Below, piece by piece: positions 59,167 through 62,299 of a stretch of 62,299 nt of DNA (position 1 is its first letter; each line of letters begins with the position of its first letter). Origin of the DNA: Halosimplex carlsbadense 2-9-1 (lineage in GTDB: Archaea > Halobacteriota > Halobacteria > Halobacteriales > Haloarculaceae). Position numbers and translations under genes: made by a program. The stretch is from positions 1-62,299 of the forward strand of contig NZ_AOIU01000047.1 of NCBI RefSeq assembly GCF_000337455.1. Direction: 5' to 3'. Below the pieces are notes generated by a model. The model saw only the letters and a program-made list of their open reading frames with translations. It made no database searches and was not told where the DNA came from.

Positions 59167-62100
59167 CCGCGGGCACCCCCTCGGAACTGAGGTCGATACC
59201 CGTCACCGCGGAGATGTTGTCGCCCTGCATCGTCACGCCGATGGCCCGCTCTGAGCGTTCGAGCATCGCCGACCGGTGGGAGACGACGACAAACTGCGCC
59301 TTCCCGGCGAGCTCGTCGACCATCTCGCCCACCAGGTCGGCGTTCTTCGCGTCGAGGAAGGCGTCGACCTCGTCGAGCGCGTAGAACGGCGCGGGATTGT
59401 GCCGCTGGATGGCGAAAATAAAGGCCAGCGCAGTCAGCGACTTCTCCCCGCCGGACATCGCCGCCAGCCGCTGGATCGGCTTGTCGGCCGGCTGTGCCTT
59501 CATCGTCAGGCCGCCCTCGAAGGGGTCGTCCTCGTTCTCCAGGTGGAGCTGGCCGCTGCCGTTCGAGAGGCGTTCGAAGATGTCCCGGAACTGCTCGTCG
59601 ATGGCGTCGTAGGCCTCCATGAACGTCTCCTTCTTGTTCTGCTCGTAGCGGTCGATCCGGTCGCGGATGCCCTCCGCCTCCTCGACCAGGGTCCCCTTCT
59701 TGTCCTGCAGGTCGTCGAGTTCCGCCTCGACGCGGTCGTACTCCTCGATGGCGAGCATGTTCACCGGCTCCAGCGCCTCCATCTCGCGTTCGAGGCGAGC
59801 GATCTCCGACTCGACCTCGTCGTGGTCGGGGATCTCCTCGGGGTCGTAGTCGCCCACGGCGGCCTCGAGTTCGTCGACCTCCCACTCCAGGCGCTCGGCC
59901 TCGTCCCGGCGCTCGTCGAGGTCGCTCTCGACCGCGCCGACCGCTTCTTTCTTCTCGTCGCGCTCGGCGCGGGCCTCCTTCAGATCCTCCTTGAGGTCCT
60001 CGCGCTCGTCTTTCAGATCGGCCAGCTCCGATTCGAGCTCGGCGACCGCCGCCTCTTTCTCCTCGAGTGTCTCCTCCTTCTCGGCGATCTCGCTCTCGAA
60101 GCCCTCGATGCGCTCCCGGTGTTTCGCCGTGCGGTTCTGCGCCGACTCGATTTTCTCCTGCAGGTCCTCGATGGCGTCCTCGGCGTACTCCTTCTCCAGT
60201 TGCAGTTCGTTCAGCTCGCCGTCGAGATCGTCTATCTGGCCCTCCAGGTCGTCGATAGCGGCGTTGATCTCGTCGGCGCGACTCGTCAGGTCCGGCAGCT
60301 CGGAGTCCTCGACCTCGCTCTCCAGGTCGTCGATCTCGGCCTCCAGTTCGTCGATCTCGGCGGTCTTGGCCTCGATGTCGGCCTCGATGGCGTCCATGTC
60401 CGCCGAGACCTCGTCGCGTTCGCTCTCGATTTCGTCGAGGCGCTCTCCGAGGTCCTCGATCTTCTCGCGGGTCTCCTCCCGTTCGGTCTCGCGCCGTTCG
60501 ATGTCCGTCTCGATGTCCCGGACCTGCTCGGCGGCGTCCGATTCCTTGTCGCGGGCGTCGTCGAGGCGGTCCTCCACGTCACGCAGGTCCTCGCGGACGG
60601 ACTGGCGTTCGTCCTCGAGGTCGTTGATGTTCGCGGCGATCCGTTCGATCTGACCCTGGCCGCCCGAGAACGAGTAGCGGGTTCCCTTCGAGGAACCGCC
60701 GGTCATGGCGCCGGATTTCTCGACGAGGTCGCCCTCCAGCGTGACCATCCGGAAGTCGCCCATCAGGTCCCGTGCGGTGTCCATGCTGTCGACGACGAGG
60801 GTGTCGCCGAGGACGTACGAAAAGACGCCCGCGTAGTCGCGGTCGAAGTCGACGAGGTTGGCCGCGAAGTCGACGACGCCGTCGTGGCTCGGCAGCGAGG
60901 GCAGCGAGCGGTTCTGCATCTGCGTGATCGGCAGGAACGTCGCCCGGCCGGCGCCCCGCGATTTCAGGTAGTCGATACACTGCTGGCCGATGCCGTCGTC
61001 GTCGACGACGACGTGGGCCAGGCGACCCCCGGCGGCGGTCTCGCAGGCCACCGCGTACTCGGGGTCGACGCCGCCCAGCTGGCCGACGGTCCCGTGGACG
61101 CCGTCGATGCCGCCGTTGAGGATGGTCGTCACCGCGCGGCCGTACGAGGAGTCGCCGTCCTGGCCGGCCTTCGCCTCCAGCTCGGCGTACTCCTGCTGTT
61201 TGGCCGTCAGCTCGTCTTCGATGTCGTCCAAGTCGTCCTGCAGCGCGCGGCGCTCGTCTTTCAGGTCCGAGACCACCTCGGCGATGGTCCCCTGGTTCTT
61301 CCGGGCTTTCTCCAGCTCGCCCTCCAGGTCGTCGATCTCCGCCTCGATCTCCGGGATCCGTTCTTCGAGGTCCTCGATCTCCGACTCGGTCTCTCGCTGT
61401 TCGTTCGACCGCCGACGGGCTTCGTCGAGCAGGCGGTCCTGCTCGCGCTGGAGGTCGTTCTTCTCGGATTTGAGTTCCTCCAGGCGCTCGCGCTTCTCTT
61501 CGAGTTCGTCTTTGACCTCCTCGAACTCCTCGCCGACCTCGTCGATGCGGGCCTGCACCTCGTCGAGTTCGCTCTCTCTCTCCTGCACGTCGGCCTTCAG
61601 CGAGGATTTCGAGACCTTCGTCTCGCGGATGTCCGATTCCAGGTCGTCGATGGTCTCCTGTTTGCGGTCGATCTCGACGAACGCCTGGCGGCGCTCGTTC
61701 TCGGCGTCCTCGATAGTTTCCTCGGCCGAGTCGATCTTGTCCTCCAGCCGGGAGATGTCGCCCTTGACCTCCTCCATCTCCCGCTTGATGGCGAGCTGTT
61801 CGTCCTCGCCCTTGCGCTCGATCTCGGCGTTGAGGTCGTCGAGTTCCTCGTCGAGCCGGACGACGCGGCCCTGGCGCTCGTCGAGTTCCAGCTGGAGGTC
61901 CTCGAGTTCGGCCTCCAGTTCCTCGACGGCGTCGGTGGCCGCGTCGAGCTCCTCGCGCTTGTCCTCCAGCTCGGCGGCCTTGCGGTAGCTCTCGTACTCG
62001 CTTTTCTCGTCGCGCAGGTCCTGGTACTCCAGGGCGGTCTCCCGTTCCTCGGAGAGCTGGTCGAGGCGGGTCTCCTTCTCCTCGACGCGGAGTTCGGCCT

Positions 62101-62299
62101 CCTCGATGCGCTCCTCGACGACTTCGAGCTCCTCGAAGGCGGATTCCTTCTTCTGGTCGAACTCGGCGACGCCGGCGATCTCGTCGATGATCTCGCGGCG
62201 GGCGCCGGGTGTCATGTTTATGATCTCGGTCACGTCGCCCTGCATGACGACGTTGTAGCCCTCGGGAGTGACCCCCGCCTGCGCGAGCAGGTCGCGGAT
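59159..62299 (-). CDS. smc: Chromosome segregation SMC ATPase, partial (N-terminus cut off by the window edge)
   Basis: 1046 residues present; the reading frame is open to the last base of the window, so the Walker A head lies outside. The first residues visible (LLAQAGVTPEGYNVVMQGD and TPGARREIIDEIAGVAEFDQK) belong to the N-terminal head and start of the coiled coil. The hinge lies near the middle: VTTILNGGIDGVHGTVGQLG..DPEYAVACETAAGGRL and FSGGQGQIERIA. The C-terminal head has the ABC signature MSGGEKSLTALAFIFAIQ, Walker B FYALDEVDAFLD and the D-loop/switch VVVSHRSAMLE. Forms condensin with ScpA, the next gene. Confidence 0.96.
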   Translation of the reverse strand: MRDLLAQAGVTPEGYNVVMQGDVTEIINMTPGARREIIDEIAGVAEFDQKKESAFEELEVVEERIEEAELRVEEKETRLDQLSEERETALEYQDLRDEKSEYESYRKAAELEDKREELDAATDAVEELEAELEDLQLELDERQGRVVRLDEELDDLNAEIERKGEDEQLAIKREMEEVKGDISRLEDKIDSAEETIEDAENERRQAFVEIDRKQETIDDLESDIRETKVSKSSLKADVQERESELDEVQARIDEVGEEFEEVKDELEEKRERLEELKSEKNDLQREQDRLLDEARRRSNEQRETESEIEDLEERIPEIEAEIDDLEGELEKARKNQGTIAEVVSDLKDERRALQDDLDDIEDELTAKQQEYAELEAKAGQDGDSSYGRAVTTILNGGIDGVHGTVGQLGGVDPEYAVACETAAGGRLAHVVVDDDGIGQQCIDYLKSRGAGRATFLPITQMQNRSLPSLPSHDGVVDFAANLVDFDRDYAGVFSYVLGDTLVVDSMDTARDLMGDFRMVTLEGDLVEKSGAMTGGSSKGTRYSFSGGQGQIERIAANINDLEDERQSVREDLRDVEDRLDDARDKESDAAEQVRDIETDIERRETEREETREKIEDLGERLDEIESERDEVSADMDAIEADIEAKTAEIDELEAEIDDLESEVEDSELPDLTSRADEINAAIDDLEGQIDDLDGELNELQLEKEYAEDAIEDLQEKIESAQNRTAKHRERIEGFESEIAEKEETLEEKEAAVAELESELADLKDEREDLKEDLKEARAERDEKKEAVGAVESDLDERRDEAERLEWEVDELEAAVGDYDPEEIPDHDEVESEIARLEREMEALEPVNMLAIEEYDRVEAELDDLQDKKGTLVEEAEGIRDRIDRYEQNKKETFMEAYDAIDEQFRDIFERLSNGSGQLHLENEDDPFEGGLTMKAQPADKPIQRLAAMSGGEKSLTALAFIFAIQRHNPAPFYALDEVDAFLDAKNADLVGEMVDELAGKAQFVVVSHRSAMLERSERAIGVTMQGDNISAVTGIDLSSEGVPADD

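Overview
The window is a chromosomal segment of a haloarchaeon (class Halobacteria). GC content is very high with strong third-position GC, the proteins are acidic (Asp/Glu rich), and most genes start a few bases after a TATA-like box centred about 27 bases upstream, which is the leaderless haloarchaeal arrangement. Archaea-specific genes confirm this: TFB, RpoP, L37Ae, prefoldin beta, KEOPS Pcc1, TruD, CetZ, 3-dehydroquinate synthase II and MfnA. I cannot assign a genus. No rRNA, tRNA, CRISPR array, transposase gene or plasmid/virus gene is visible; this is core chromosome with small lineage-specific genes between conserved ones.

Layout. 1-4.5 kb: end of a flippase-like membrane protein, a house-cleaning (d)NTPase, TFB, a sensor-less soluble chemotaxis transducer, AroD and a zinc-ribbon membrane protein. 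4.5-17 kb: a glycosyltransferase, then aromatic amino acid genes (AroB', AroA', TrpC-TrpB-TrpA) interleaved with small zinc-ribbon proteins, lipoproteins, a HAD phosphatase, a membrane-anchored winged-helix protein and a secreted gluzincin. 17-24.5 kb: Nudix, a zinc-ribbon/CAP-domain membrane protein, an unrecognised two-gene operon, an alkyltransferase-like protein whose acceptor Cys is replaced by Asp, and a polytopic membrane protein with a zinc-finger partner. 24.7-30.3 kb: the information-processing cluster DUF2103-L37Ae-RpoP-Pcc1 ... prefoldin beta-DUF3194, split by a Bat-like PAS/GAF regulator and a DUF7344-type winged-helix gene. 30.6-45 kb: ABC exporter, TruD, MBL hydrolase, YkgJ-type Cys-cluster protein, TRAM protein, SPFH and NfeD, a two-gene ABC transporter, MetRS. 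45.3-55.5 kb: LiaF-like protein, a three-gene operon joined by two ATGA overlaps, VTT membrane protein, MfnA, a DICT/DUF7344 operon, an SDR, a Tat-exported cupredoxin, PEP synthase and a PhzF-like protein. 55.6-62.3 kb: a 230-bp nested inverted-repeat element, CetZ, two small proteins, ScpA and SMC (truncated by the window edge).

How genes work together. AroA' and AroB' replace the DAHP/DHQ synthase entry of the shikimate pathway and AroD takes the next step; the trpCBA operon converts CdRP to tryptophan. L37Ae, RpoP, Pcc1, prefoldin and TFB serve transcription, translation and folding. SMC and ScpA form the condensin core. SPFH with NfeD, and the ABC ATPase with its permease, are the usual pairs.

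Most unusual signals: the nested inverted-repeat element at 55631-55860, whose 17-base end motif also occurs at 34091-34107; an 85-bp imperfect palindrome at 11414-11498; the unrecognised 476-aa protein/zinc-finger membrane operon with a tandem direct repeat between its TATA box and start; the Pro/Asp-rich small protein inside an ATGA-coupled operon; and the Cys-to-Asp alkyltransferase-like protein. All functions are inferred by reading the sequence; no database search was run.
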